This document shows, piece after piece, positions 25,791 through 34,655 of a stretch of DNA of 64,000 nucleotides; position 1 is the first letter of the stretch, and each line of letters begins with the position of its first letter. Source of the stretch: Brooklawnia propionicigenes. Lineage in GTDB: Bacteria; Actinomycetota; Actinomycetes; Propionibacteriales; Propionibacteriaceae. Position numbers and translations under genes: made by a program. A model generated the notes under the pieces. It was not told where the DNA came from, ran no database searches, and worked only from the letters and a program-made list of their open reading frames with translations. The stretch lies in assembly GCF_030297015.1 (NCBI RefSeq), contig NZ_AP028056.1:1374939-1438938 (forward strand). Direction: 5' to 3'.

Positions 25791-27479
25791 TCACCAGGCA
25801 GACGCCGCGATGGACGCCGCGGCCGCGCGCCCGGCTACCATCGCTTCGGCGAGCCCGACCCCCGGGGCAGGATCGGCCGGGCCGGCCACCGAGGACGCCG
25901 CGGATCCGATCGCCCACAGCCCAGGCATCGGCCCGCCATCGGCCCGCAATACCCGGCTGAATTCGTCGGTCAGCAGACCGCCCTTGGTACCCAGATCGGC
26001 CGGCACCACCCGAACCGCGTAGAAGGGCGGCTTGGACACCGCACCCAGGCAGGGGTTGGGACGCGCCTTGCGGTCGCCGCGGGCCCGATCGGCGGTGCCC
26101 GCGCCGCGCTGAAAATCCTCGTCGTTGCCGTCGGCGGCATGCCGCTCGAACCGCCCGGCCGTCGCCTGCAGCCCGGACGCGTCGACCTTGATCTTCCAGG
26201 CCAGTTCGGGCAGGGTGCTCGCCGTGGTCACGAATCCCGACTTCTCGGCTGCTCGTGGCAGGCGCCCCGGCTCGACGTCACCGAGTGGGTAGCGCCTGCG
26301 GTGGTCGGAATCGACGATCAGCCAGGCGCTCATCTGCGGCCCCAGATCGTTGAATCTGGCATACAGCGCGCGGCAAAAGTCCACTCCGGCGCACGCTTCG
26401 TTGACGAACCGGCGCCCGGTCGAGTCGACGACGAAGCCGTGCGGCACGGCCAGCGAGCGTCCGGCGTCCTGAACCGGGACACCCGGGGCCCACAAGCCAG
26501 GACGCCACCAGGCATAGCCCATCCCGGCCAGCCCGAGCCCGAGCTCGCCGGCCCATTCCAGTTGGTCGGCGCCGGCCCGGGATGGCAGGCCGATCGTCCA
26601 ATCCGGACGAGAGGGCCTCGGCAGGAACTCGCGGCGCAGCGCGGCATCGGCTTCGAAGCCACCCTCGGCGAGAACCACCCCGCGACCGGCCAGCACCCGC
26701 ACCGTGCGGCCCCCTCGGTCGACGACGACACCAGCGACCCGCTCGGCCGTCTCGAAGTCGTTACCGGTGGAGGTCACCACCAGCCGGCGCACCGGAGCCT
26801 GCCACCAGATGTTCACCTGCAGCCGCTGACAGACCGCCAGCAGCGCCGACTCCAGCGCCACCGCACCGCCGCCCCAGCGGCGCCCCAGGGCGAATTCGCC
26901 CACCCGGCGCGCGCCGTGTTCGAGCTTGTCGAGAACGCCGTCGGTGCCGGAGCCGCCGCCGGCCGGCAAGAACTCCACGAGCCGGCCGATCGCCGTGGTC
27001 TCCACCAGCGCCGGCCTCAGCACCCGGCCGCTCGCCAGCGCCCCCGGAATATCGGGGTAGGCATCGCCGGCGGAATCCGGTTCCAGATCGACGCCCAGCG
27101 AAGCCAGCCAGCTCGCCAACCCGGCCGTGCCGGTCAGGAAGGCATGCCGGCGGGGAGCACTGCTGCATGGCTCGAAGTCGCCCACCACGCGGTCGAAATA
27201 ATCGCGGGCCGACGCGTAGTCATCGGCTGTCGGGCCGTCGCGGCCGGGCAGCCACAGCCGCCCACCCCGCGTCGCGGCGATGCCGCCGAGTTGGCCGGAG
27301 GGCTCGGCGACCAGCACCTCCAGACCCGCCTGACGGCAGGCGATGGCCGCACACAGCGCCCCGGGGGTACTGCCGACGATGACCACGTCGGTCATCAGGT
27401 CGGCCGCCGGGCGGTCCGTTACCGGCACTGGCAATCGCTGTGAATCGCCTCCGCTGCCCGAACGACCCGGCCGGGTCAC
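25791..27479 (-). CDS. FAD-dependent dehydrogenase, KstD/fumarate-reductase family
   Basis: A 562-aa flavoprotein. The dinucleotide-binding motif VVIVGSTPGALCAA starts about residue 32, with QLGGIAATRGG after it. The C-terminal signature PFYAVRVVPADLGTKGGLLTD..GLWAIGSAASSVAG is that of the 3-ketosteroid delta-1-dehydrogenase/fumarate reductase flavoprotein family. The second Gly of the usual GxGxxG is replaced, as in some relatives. The start is uncertain: GTG 27479 overlaps the stop of the upstream ligase gene (GTGA, suggesting coupling), while ATG 27395 would start just before the FAD motif. Cotranscription with the acyl-CoA ligase suggests a lipid, steroid or acyl-CoA substrate. Confidence 0.75.
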   Translation of the reverse strand: MTRPGRSGSGGDSQRLPVPVTDRPAADLMTDVVIVGSTPGALCAAIACRQAGLEVLVAEPSGQLGGIAATRGGRLWLPGRDGPTADDYASARDYFDRVVGDFEPCSSAPRRHAFLTGTAGLASWLASLGVDLEPDSAGDAYPDIPGALASGRVLRPALVETTAIGRLVEFLPAGGGSGTDGVLDKLEHGARRVGEFALGRRWGGGAVALESALLAVCQRLQVNIWWQAPVRRLVVTSTGNDFETAERVAGVVVDRGGRTVRVLAGRGVVLAEGGFEADAALRREFLPRPSRPDWTIGLPSRAGADQLEWAGELGLGLAGMGYAWWRPGLWAPGVPVQDAGRSLAVPHGFVVDSTGRRFVNEACAGVDFCRALYARFNDLGPQMSAWLIVDSDHRRRYPLGDVEPGRLPRAAEKSGFVTTASTLPELAWKIKVDASGLQATAGRFERHAADGNDEDFQRGAGTADRARGDRKARPNPCLGAVSKPPFYAVRVVPADLGTKGGLLTDEFSRVLRADGGPMPGLWAIGSAASSVAGPADPAPGVGLAEAMVAGRAAAASIAASAW

Positions 27480-29209
27480 TTGTGTGCGATCTGCTTGCGC
27501 ACCTCACCACGGAGCACCTTGCCCAGCAGCGAGCGGGGCAGCTCGTCCACCTTGATGAAGTGCCGGGGCACCTTGTAGGCGGCCAGGCTCTGTTTCGCCC
27601 AGGTGCGCAGTTCGTCGTCGTTCAGCTCGAAACCTTCAGCCGGGACGACCGCAGCGACGACTTCCTCGTCCCCGCGCTCGGTGGGTAGCCCCACCACCGC
27701 GACATCGTCGATCCCCTCGTGCTGTTTGAGCACCTGCTCGACCTCGCTGGGGCTGACGTTGAATCCGCCGGTGATGATGATCTCTTTCTTGCGGTCGACG
27801 ATCGTGGTGAAGCCCTCGTTGTCGACGGTGACCACGTCGCCGGTGCGCAACCAGCCATCCACCAGGGTGTCCGATGTCGTCTCCGGATCGCGCCAATATC
27901 CCTGGAAGACCTGGGGGCCCTTGATCAGCAGTTCTCCGGGCTCATCGACACCGACCTCGCGCGACGGATCGTCCACCTCGACGACCTTCATCAGGGTCGA
28001 CGGGAACGGGACACCGATCGTCCCGGACACCCTGGTCGGGAAGAACGGGTTGCCGAGCGCCACCGGGGATGCCTCGGTGAGCCCGTAGCCCTCGACCAGC
28101 AGCCCACTGGACACCGATTCCCACAGCTCGCGGGTCTCCTCGGGCAGCGCCATCGCACCGGAGATGCACCAGCGGGCACTCGCCAGCGACTGGCCGCGAT
28201 CCCGGGCGCCTTCTGCGGTGCGTTGGTACAGAATCGGCACAACGCAGTAGATGCTCGCTGGGTGCTTGTGCCAGGCGTCCAGGATCATCGCGGTGTCGGG
28301 TTTGGGGAACAGCACCTGACGGGACTGCTTGAGCACGCCGAAGGTGGTGTGCATGGTGACGCCGAAAGCATGGAACATCGGCAGCACCGCGTAGCTGGTT
28401 TCGCGTCGCGGCTCGGCTCCGAGCATCCACGCCTCGCCCTGCCGGGCGTTCGAATAGAGATTGAAGTGCGTGAGCATGGCACCCTTGGCGCTGCCGGTGG
28501 TGCCCGAGGTGTACTGGATGACGGCCAGATCATGCACATCCGGACGCGGGAAGCGGCGGCTGAGCGGGCGGTGCTTGATCAGCTTCTCCCAACTGATGGT
28601 CCCCTTGGTGCCGCTCGACAAGGCAGCGCGCTTCTTCTTGAGCGCCGGAACCGGCAGCCCCAGCGCCAGCTGCAGCCTCTTTGGCAGCGCCTTGATCAGG
28701 TTCACCGAGACCACGGTGGCCGGCCGCGCGTACGTGGGCAGCTCGTCGAGGGTGTGGATCGCCGAATCCAGGCAGATGGCCACCCGTGCCCCGTGGTCTT
28801 CGAAGAGCCGCTCCAGCTCGGGCGCCGTGTACAACGGATTGTGTTCGATGACCACCGCACCCAGCCGGAGCACGGCATAGAAGGCGATCAGATGCTGAGG
28901 ACAGTTCGGTAGCAACAGCGCCACCCGATCACCGGCCCGCACGCCGAGCCGGCGCAACCCTTCGGCAGCCCGCGCCACCCGGTCCCCCAGCTGCCGATAG
29001 GTCATCTCGGCACCGAAGAAATCCGTGGCCACGTGCGAGCCGCCTTCTCGCACCGCGGTCTCCAGCAATGTGGTCAGCGGCTTGGTGGGCAACTCGATCT
29101 CGGCGGGTACGCCCGGCTGGTAGTGCTTCGTCCAGTAGGGGGAACCGTCGTCGAGGGTCCGACGCCACGGCGGCAGGTCGGCTTGGGTCTGATTCGGATC
29201 GGTGGCCAT
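27476..29209 (-). CDS. fadD: Long-chain acyl-CoA ligase (FadD-like)
   Basis: An AMP-forming acyl-CoA synthetase of 577 aa that activates fatty acids with ATP and CoA. The P-loop-like motif YTSGTTGSAKGAM lies in the N-terminal domain, followed by the adenylate motif GYGLTEASP. The hinge region is GWLRTGDVV, and the C-terminal catalytic Lys is in the RSLLGKVLR segment. Length and motif order are typical of FadD15/FadD3-like ligases. ATG 29209 is taken as the start because the sequence before it is not conserved-looking. It is the first gene of a two-gene unit with the flavoprotein. An 87-bp palindromic element lies 59 bases upstream. Confidence 0.86.
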   Translation of the reverse strand: MATDPNQTQADLPPWRRTLDDGSPYWTKHYQPGVPAEIELPTKPLTTLLETAVREGGSHVATDFFGAEMTYRQLGDRVARAAEGLRRLGVRAGDRVALLLPNCPQHLIAFYAVLRLGAVVIEHNPLYTAPELERLFEDHGARVAICLDSAIHTLDELPTYARPATVVSVNLIKALPKRLQLALGLPVPALKKKRAALSSGTKGTISWEKLIKHRPLSRRFPRPDVHDLAVIQYTSGTTGSAKGAMLTHFNLYSNARQGEAWMLGAEPRRETSYAVLPMFHAFGVTMHTTFGVLKQSRQVLFPKPDTAMILDAWHKHPASIYCVVPILYQRTAEGARDRGQSLASARWCISGAMALPEETRELWESVSSGLLVEGYGLTEASPVALGNPFFPTRVSGTIGVPFPSTLMKVVEVDDPSREVGVDEPGELLIKGPQVFQGYWRDPETTSDTLVDGWLRTGDVVTVDNEGFTTIVDRKKEIIITGGFNVSPSEVEQVLKQHEGIDDVAVVGLPTERGDEEVVAAVVPAEGFELNDDELRTWAKQSLAAYKVPRHFIKVDELPRSLLGKVLRGEVRKQIAHK

Positions 29210-29267
29210 GTGTTGAATTCTTTCACAGCAGCCAGCCACATGACCGAGGACAACGGACACCACGGGC

Positions 29268-29354
29268 GTGCCTGATCTTCTTCACTTCGCCGGCTGGATC
29301 GATCCAAATGGCCGTTTCGGCGACTTCGGGCGCCAACTGAAGAAGATCAGGCAC
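29268..29354. repeat. 87-bp palindromic element, copy A
   Basis: Perfect 17-bp terminal inverted repeats (29268-29284 and 29338-29354, outer sequence GTGCCTGATCTTCTTCA) enclose 53 bp with an internal TGGATCGATCCA palindrome. It lies between the divergent fadD and prs genes. Copy B at 40986-41072 has the same length, termini and core, but in reverse orientation. Confidence 0.85.
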
Positions 29355-29437
29355 TGACGCGCGACCGGCCCTCAACCCGGGCCGCACCCACTAGGCTGAG
29401 AAGGTCAGCAACGCGAGGCTCGAAGGGATCTCACCGC

Positions 29438-30418
29438 GTGAAGGACATCGTCATCTTCTCCGGATCGGCGCACCAAACGTTCGCCAATCAGATCTGTGAA
29501 CACCTGGGCACCAGGGTGTCGCCGGTGCGCCTCAGCCGGTTCAGCAATGACTGCCTGCAGGCCCAGTTGCTGACCAATGTCCGGCAGCGCGACGTTTACA
29601 TCATCCAGCCGCTGGTTCCGCGAACTCAGGAACACCTGATGGAGTTGCTGCTGATGATCGATGCGGCCCGCGGAGCATCCGCAGCCCAGATCACCGCTGT
29701 GATTCCGCACTACTCCTACGCGCGTTCGGACAAGAAGGACGCCTCCCGCATATCGCTGGGCGGGCGCCTGGTCGCCGATCTCTTGGTCACTGCGGGGGTT
29801 TCGAGAGTGCTGACGATGCAGTTGCACTCGCCGCAGGTGCAGGGCTTCTTCAGCTGTCCGGTCGATCAGCTGACTGCGCTCGGGGTGCTGGCGGACCATT
29901 TCCGCGCCACCGATCTGAGCAATGGCGTAGTCGTCAGCCCCGACCTGGGCAACGCGAAGAACGCCACCCAGTTCGCCCGGCTACTCGGGCTGCCGGTCGC
30001 CGCCGGCAGCAAGCGGCGATTGGCAGATGACAGAGTGGTGGTCGATTCGATCGTCGGCGATGTCACCGGGCGGCACGCGATCGTGCTGGACGACGAGATC
30101 GCCACCGGCGGGTCGATCCTCGAGATCACCCAACGGCTCCGGGACTTCGGCGTTCTGTCGGTGACGGTTGCCTGCACCCATGGGCTGTTCGCCGGACGCG
30201 CCGTCGAGCGGCTGCGCGCCAACGATTTCATCGACAACGTGGTCGCCACCGACACCGTGCCGCCGCCGACCGGCTGGCCCGAACTGACCACGATCAGTGT
30301 CGCTCCGCTTTTCGCTGAAGCGATCGGACGCATCCATCAGGGACGCTCGGTCAGCAAGCTCTTCCAGGGCGTCGATCCCGTCTACGCTCCCCCCACCGCT
30401 CCCGCGGGGCTGTTCTGA
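29438..30418 (+). CDS. prs: Ribose-phosphate diphosphokinase (PRPP synthetase)
   Basis: A 326-aa PRPP synthetase that makes phosphoribosyl pyrophosphate from ribose 5-phosphate and ATP for nucleotide, His, Trp and NAD synthesis. It has the two-domain type I PRTase fold: FSGSAHQTFANQIC at the N-terminus, the flexible-loop region HYSYARSDKKDASR, the VVSPDLGNAKNATQFARLLG segment, and the PRPP-binding motif VLDDEIATGGS. The HSPQVQGFF stretch replaces the more common DLHAGQIQGFF, so this is a somewhat divergent class I member. The start is GTG with AAGGG about 9 bases upstream. Confidence 0.9.
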   Translation: MKDIVIFSGSAHQTFANQICEHLGTRVSPVRLSRFSNDCLQAQLLTNVRQRDVYIIQPLVPRTQEHLMELLLMIDAARGASAAQITAVIPHYSYARSDKKDASRISLGGRLVADLLVTAGVSRVLTMQLHSPQVQGFFSCPVDQLTALGVLADHFRATDLSNGVVVSPDLGNAKNATQFARLLGLPVAAGSKRRLADDRVVVDSIVGDVTGRHAIVLDDEIATGGSILEITQRLRDFGVLSVTVACTHGLFAGRAVERLRANDFIDNVVATDTVPPPTGWPELTTISVAPLFAEAIGRIHQGRSVSKLFQGVDPVYAPPTAPAGLF

Positions 30419-30869
30419 CCGGGTGCCTCAGATGCCGTGCGTCAGATGCGGTAGTCGGTCGGTCTCGCCTCGGTCAATGACGGTTTCCCCTGCTCCGGCG
30501 GAGAGGTCGGTGATGCTGCGGGGCTCTGAGAGCGAGGTTCGGCATCGACCACCGACGGCAGCGAGGGTAGCGTGACCTCCAGCCGCCAATAGCCCGGCGG
30601 TTTGCTGATCGTGATGTACCCGCCCGCCGCCCTGGCGCGCTCCTCGATGCCGAGCAGGCCGAACGACGGCCGAGTGGCCGCTTGCCTGGCGCTACGGGTG
30701 TGGTTGGTGAACTCGGCCACCACCGTGGAGCCCTGCTGCACAACCCGGATGCTGCAGTCGCTCCTCGCCGGCGCGTGCTGGATGATGTTGTTGACGGCTT
30801 CGACGCTGATCGCGGCGAGCGTGCGGCATTGCAGACTCGTCGGCGCATCGATCTTCAGATCGTGGGAGA

Positions 30870-30879
30870 CCGCGAAACC
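30870..30879. repeat. Target-site duplication, left
   Basis: CCGCGAAACC directly abuts the left end of the ISAs1-family element and is repeated exactly at its right end (32186-32195). Ten bases is in the range for ISAs1-family insertions and shows that the insertion is simple and probably recent. Confidence 0.9.
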
Positions 30880-32185
30880 CAGGGCCCCGGAAAGGTCGGT
30901 TGATGGGCCTGTGACTTGGGAGAACGTGGGGGTGTGACCGGCGTGGCGTGTGGGACGGGTGTGGCCTGTGGGGCTGGGATGGGAGTTGCCATACAACCTT
31001 CCCCGACCCAGGACCACACCCGCCGATGCCATCTTCCCCGACAGTCGGCGCGAGCAGGATCGAACGCGCCGGTGACCTGATGACCGCCTTGAACCATGTT
31101 CCCGATCCCCGAGACCCACGCGGGGTCCGCTACCCGCTGGCCGGGATGCTCGCCGTCGCAGTGTGTGCGGTGCTCGCCGGAGCGCGCTCGTTCGCAGCGA
31201 TCGGGGACTGGGCGCTGGATCTCGACGCTGGGCACCTGGACCGGCTCGACTTGGAACGCGCGCCGGTGGAGTCCACACTGCGCAAACTGTTCGCCCGGAT
31301 CGACGCGGCCGCTCTGGATGCTGCGCTGGCGGTGTTCGCCTGGTGCCGGGTCCGCCACATCGCAGGCCGTCGGGTTGTCGCGATCGACGGCAAGACGGTG
31401 CGGGGTGCACGCTCCAAAGCGGGCAGCGCACCGCATCTGATTGCCGCACTCGACCACGCCACAGGCGTCGTGCTCGGCCAGCACGCGGTCGAGGCGAAGA
31501 GCAATGAGATCCCTGCGGTGCGGGATCTGCTCGCCGGCTTTGACCCGGCTGACTTGGCCGGATGCGTGATCACAGCCGATGCGATGCACACCCAAGACGA
31601 CACCGCCAAGGCCATCATCGCTGCCGGCGCGGACTATGTGTTCACCGTCAAGGCCAACCGCCCCACCCTGCTGGCAGCGCTCAAAGCGCTGCCCTGGAAC
31701 AAGGTGCCCGTCGGATCGACCTCGACCCAGCACGGCCACGGCAGGCGCGCCACGCGAACCATCAAGGTCATTGAGACGCCCACCCTGCCCGGCTGGCCGG
31801 AGTTCACCGGCGCGGCCCAGGTCGCCCAGCTACGCCGCACAGTCACCAAGAACGGGAAGAAGACCGTCGAGGTGGTGTACCTGATCACCTCCGCCGACCA
31901 TCACGACGCGCCACCGGCGACCCTGGCCGCCTGGGTCCAAGGGCACTGGTCGATCGAGAACGCCCTGCACTGGGTCCGCGACGTCACCTACGACGAAGAC
32001 CGCTCCCACGTCCGCACCGGCCACGCCGCCCATGTCATGGCCAGCCTGCGCAACACCGCGATCTCGATCCTGCGACTCACCGGCTGGGACAACATCGCCA
32101 CCGCCCTACGCCACCACGCCCGCAACCCCGAAAGAGCCATCACATGCGCCCTCACAAGCTGAAACAAGACCTTTCCGGGGCCCTG
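30880..32185 (+). mobile_element. ISAs1-family insertion sequence, complete
   Basis: A 1306-bp element bounded by perfect 18-bp inverted repeats (CAGGGCCCCGGAAAGGTC at 30880-30897 and its complement at 32168-32185) and flanked by 10-bp direct repeats. It carries one intact transposase gene read left to right. With intact ends, an intact transposase and identical target duplications, it is likely functional. It disrupts the histidine kinase gene in the opposite orientation. Confidence 0.93.
31026..32162 (+). CDS. ISAs1-family transposase
   Basis: A 378-aa DDE transposase of the ISAs1 family. The N-terminal DUF4338/DDE_Tnp_1-associated part includes HVPDPRDPRGVRYPLAGML. The catalytic residues are Asp in VVAIDGKTVRGA, Asp in VITADAMHTQ and Glu in HWSIENALHWVRDV, with the family signature YDEDRSHVRTGHA after it. 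ATG 31026 is chosen because the protein then opens like other family members; the frame is open from 30948. It has no frameshift or stop and ends 6 bases before the right inverted repeat. Confidence 0.92.
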   Translation: MPSSPTVGASRIERAGDLMTALNHVPDPRDPRGVRYPLAGMLAVAVCAVLAGARSFAAIGDWALDLDAGHLDRLDLERAPVESTLRKLFARIDAAALDAALAVFAWCRVRHIAGRRVVAIDGKTVRGARSKAGSAPHLIAALDHATGVVLGQHAVEAKSNEIPAVRDLLAGFDPADLAGCVITADAMHTQDDTAKAIIAAGADYVFTVKANRPTLLAALKALPWNKVPVGSTSTQHGHGRRATRTIKVIETPTLPGWPEFTGAAQVAQLRRTVTKNGKKTVEVVYLITSADHHDAPPATLAAWVQGHWSIENALHWVRDVTYDEDRSHVRTGHAAHVMASLRNTAISILRLTGWDNIATALRHHARNPERAITCALTS

Positions 32186-32195
32186 CCGCGAAACC
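32186..32195. repeat. Target-site duplication, right
   Basis: The second copy of CCGCGAAACC, immediately outside the right inverted repeat of the IS and inside the kinase coding sequence. Confidence 0.9.
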
Positions 32196-32998
32196 GAGTG
32201 CGGCCAGCCGGTCGGCCTGACCTTCGATGAGCGCGGTCAAGGCATCGGCGTCGATGATCTGTGGCTGGCCATCGCTGAGGTTGGGATTGTCCTGGCGCAA
32301 ACCGGTCAGCAGCAGGCGCAGCTCGTGGGCCGCGTCATTACAAGAGGTCGCGATCTCGGTGAATTCCCGGCTCAGCTCGGGCGGGGTATCAGGGTGCAGA
32401 GCCGCCATGTGCGCGAGCATGGCGGCCTGCGAGATCTTGTGAACAGCGTTGTCGTGCAGTTCGCGGGCGAGTTCCAGGCGCAGCTCGGCCAACCGCTCGT
32501 CCGCTCGCTGCCGCTCGTTCTCCAGCTGTTGGCGCGACGACCGTATCACCAGGCCCGCGCCCAGGCTCAGCGCCAGGAGGGTCGGGAAGATCGCGACGAT
32601 GGCAAGCGTGAGCGGACGATCACCGGTCGCGTGGACGAACATCGTGTAGAAGCCGAGACCGACCAGGACGAGAGTGATCGCGATGGCATACCGAGACCAG
32701 AGCCGCACAGCCGCAATGATCGGCACGAACAGCGCCAGCCCGGCGGCCGAAACCTGGTCGGGCGGCAACGTGAGCGAGATGAGCAAGCCGACGCAGACCA
32801 ACGCCGTACCGAGCAGGACTGCGATCCCCGAAACGGCCGCACCGACGCCGAACACCGCCAGCGTCAGCCAGGTCAACGCTGTTTCCGGGGGACTGGAGAT
32901 GCCGATGCCGACCGCCAGCAGTGCCAGCGACAACTCCACCCATCCGGACTGCAAGAATCGGTAGAGCCCCCCGAATCTGTGGGAGGCCAGCGAGCTGG

Positions 32999-33121
32999 TT
33001 AGCGGCATACCCAGAAGAAGACCTGGCAGTACCAGGCCTCTCCGCTGCTGAAGTTCGTGATGACCAATCCGGCGATCGCCGCATACTTGGCGATTGCGGA
33101 CACAGTGATCGGTGCGCTCAT
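32999..33121 (-). CDS. 40-residue peptide upstream of the histidine kinase
   Basis: A small ORF of 40 codons between the response regulator and the kinase. It begins ATG at 33121 with GGAG about 5 bases upstream and ends TAA at 32999, 10 bases past the kinase start codon in another frame. The peptide has a hydrophobic middle (IAKYAAIAGLVITNF) and ends YCQVFFWVCR, with two Cys six residues apart. Its position, ribosome-binding site and overlap suggest real translation, either to couple kinase expression or as a small membrane or signal peptide. I recognise no family. Confidence 0.45.
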   Translation of the reverse strand: MSAPITVSAIAKYAAIAGLVITNFSSGEAWYCQVFFWVCR

Positions 33122-33192
33122 GGCAACTCCTTCCCGCGATGGTTGGCTACAGGCTAACCCGCGGCACGGCCTTCACAGGAACGCACACCGGC

Positions 33193-33879
33193 TCAATCAA
33201 CTTTGGTTGATTGACCCTTGCGCTCGTCGACGAGTCCCCATTCGTAGGCCAGGGTCGCGATCTCGGCACGATTACGCCTGTCGAGCCGCGTCAGCAGGCG
33301 GCTCACGTAGGTCTTCACGGTGCTGATGGAGTAGCCCAGCCGGGTACCGATCTGGGCGTTCGTCAGTCCGTAGCCGATCAGCCGGACGAGGTCGACCTCG
33401 GTCGCCGAAAGGTCGGCCGGGGGCTGCGTCCGGGTCTGCACGCGGGCTAGTACCTGGCAGACCAGTTGCGGAGAGATCAGCGCGTCACCGGAATGCGCGC
33501 TGCGCACCCCATGCTGGATGAGTTCGGGGCTGTCCGATTTGAGCAGGAAGCCGGACGCACCGGCAGACAACGCGTCGATCAGGAGTTCATCGCTGGCCAG
33601 CGCGGTGAAGCAGAGCACCTTGAGGTTGAACGGGCTGCGGGTCAGCCGCCGGGTCGTCTCGATGCCGTTCAGCCGGGGCATGTGGATGTCGACGATAGCG
33701 ACATCGGCGGCCACTTCGGTGGCCAGCTGGATCGCCTCCAGTCCGTCATTGGCAACTCCAACCAGCTGAATGCCGTCGGCCACGGCCAGATAGGCGGCGA
33801 TGGCGCGCTGCGCGAGCGCCTCGTCCTCGACGAGGAGCACCCGGATCGTGCCCTGATCGGGCTCGCCGATCATCCTCAC
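33193..33879 (-). CDS. NarL/LuxR-family response regulator
   Basis: A 228-aa response regulator. The receiver domain (about residues 12-128) has the acidic pair in LLVEDEALAQ and phosphoacceptor Asp in VAIVDIHMPRLNG. The C-terminal LuxR/GerE helix-turn-helix (about 160-215) reads LSATEVDLVRLIGYGLTNAQIG then STVKTYVSRLL. The start is GTG 33879, overlapping the stop of the deacetylase gene (GTGA). Its natural partner is the NarL-type kinase downstream, now broken by the IS, so the regulator may be an orphan in this strain. The target genes are not known. Confidence 0.88.
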   Translation of the reverse strand: MRMIGEPDQGTIRVLLVEDEALAQRAIAAYLAVADGIQLVGVANDGLEAIQLATEVAADVAIVDIHMPRLNGIETTRRLTRSPFNLKVLCFTALASDELLIDALSAGASGFLLKSDSPELIQHGVRSAHSGDALISPQLVCQVLARVQTRTQPPADLSATEVDLVRLIGYGLTNAQIGTRLGYSISTVKTYVSRLLTRLDRRNRAEIATLAYEWGLVDERKGQSTKVD

Positions 33880-34655
33880 GGGATGACCCTATCCGCCTTC
33901 ACTCGCAGCCCGGCCCTCAGGGGCAGGGCCTGATGCTGACCGCCGACATGGACGATGTGGTCATCGACCACGGTGAGCTGGGTGGCGTAGCAGCGCAACG
34001 CCTGGATCACCGTCTGCTTGCGATCGGACAGATCGAACCACTCGAACCCGTCGGTGTCGGGATCCGAGGCGACTTCGACAAGCGGCAGGCCGGCGGCCTC
34101 AGCAGCAACAGCCGCGAGTTCGTGAGCCCGAACATGATCGGGATGCCCGTAGCTGCCCAGCCGGTCATAGCCCACGACGACCGTCGGCCGGACCCGATCG
34201 ATCAGCGCCAGCAGGTCGGCGACCTCGTCGTCCAGGCGGGACGCGGTGAAGGTGTCCGGATCGTCGATATCGGCGGGCCCGGCCAGGCCTTCGGCCACCC
34301 AGCGCATCCCGGAATCGTGGTAGTCCCGTCGTCCGAGCCCGGCGGCCCTGGCAGGTGGCGTCCCCAAAAAGTAGGACGCAGCCACTCCGAGCGTCTCGAT
34401 AGCGTGCGCCAGCTCTGCCTCGCGCACCCGGACCAACTCATCTGCCGTAGTCGATGCGGGCAGCACCCCCGAAACGATTTCGCCCTGCTCGCCCCGGGTG
34501 CAGGTCAGCACGCTCACCGGCAGCCCCTGGGCCGCCAGCCACGCCAGCAGGGAGCCGGTCTGCACGGTCTCGTCGTCGGGATGGGCGTGCACGAACAGCG
34601 GAACTATTGAGTCGGATTCGGCAGCGCCGGCAAGCACATCGAGTGGCGTCCTCAT
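33876..34655 (-). CDS. mshB: PIG-L deacetylase, MshB-like (mycothiol synthesis)
   Basis: A 259-aa zinc-dependent deacetylase of the PIG-L family. The zinc/catalytic motif AHPDDE is near residue 24, and the second zinc-binding motif YGHPDHVRAHE near 162. In mycothiol synthesis MshB removes the acetyl group from GlcNAc-inositol. The assignment rests on the motif pair and on the MshA-like gene directly upstream, which overlaps it by 4 bases (ATGA). The mycothiol conjugate amidase Mca is a close paralogue and cannot be excluded. The protein is shorter than most MshB (about 290 aa). Confidence 0.72.
   Translation of the reverse strand: MRTPLDVLAGAAESDSIVPLFVHAHPDDETVQTGSLLAWLAAQGLPVSVLTCTRGEQGEIVSGVLPASTTADELVRVREAELAHAIETLGVAASYFLGTPPARAAGLGRRDYHDSGMRWVAEGLAGPADIDDPDTFTASRLDDEVADLLALIDRVRPTVVVGYDRLGSYGHPDHVRAHELAAVAAEAAGLPLVEVASDPDTDGFEWFDLSDRKQTVIQALRCYATQLTVVDDHIVHVGGQHQALPLRAGLRVKADRVIP

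Larger units (their letters stand above)
30442..33008 (-). pseudogene. NarL-type sensor histidine kinase split by an IS
   Basis: The N-terminal part (33008-32186) encodes several membrane helices and a HisKA_3 dimerisation domain with phosphoacceptor His185 in ARELHDNAVH. The C-terminal part (30879-30442) encodes the HATPase domain (SVEAVNNIIQHA, FGLLGIEERARAAGG). A 1306-bp IS plus a 10-bp duplication separates them. Removing 1316 bp joins ..LAALGFA to VSHDLK.. in frame and gives a normal 416-aa kinase, so the gene was intact before insertion. It is the partner of the LuxR-type regulator upstream and probably inactive now. The ATG overlaps the end of a 40-codon ORF, suggesting coupled translation. 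Confidence 0.9.

Noticed and set aside
29268-29354. Copy A of the 87-bp element as a rho-independent terminator
   Set aside because: It lies between the 5' ends of two divergent genes, where no terminator is needed, and it lacks a U-tract.
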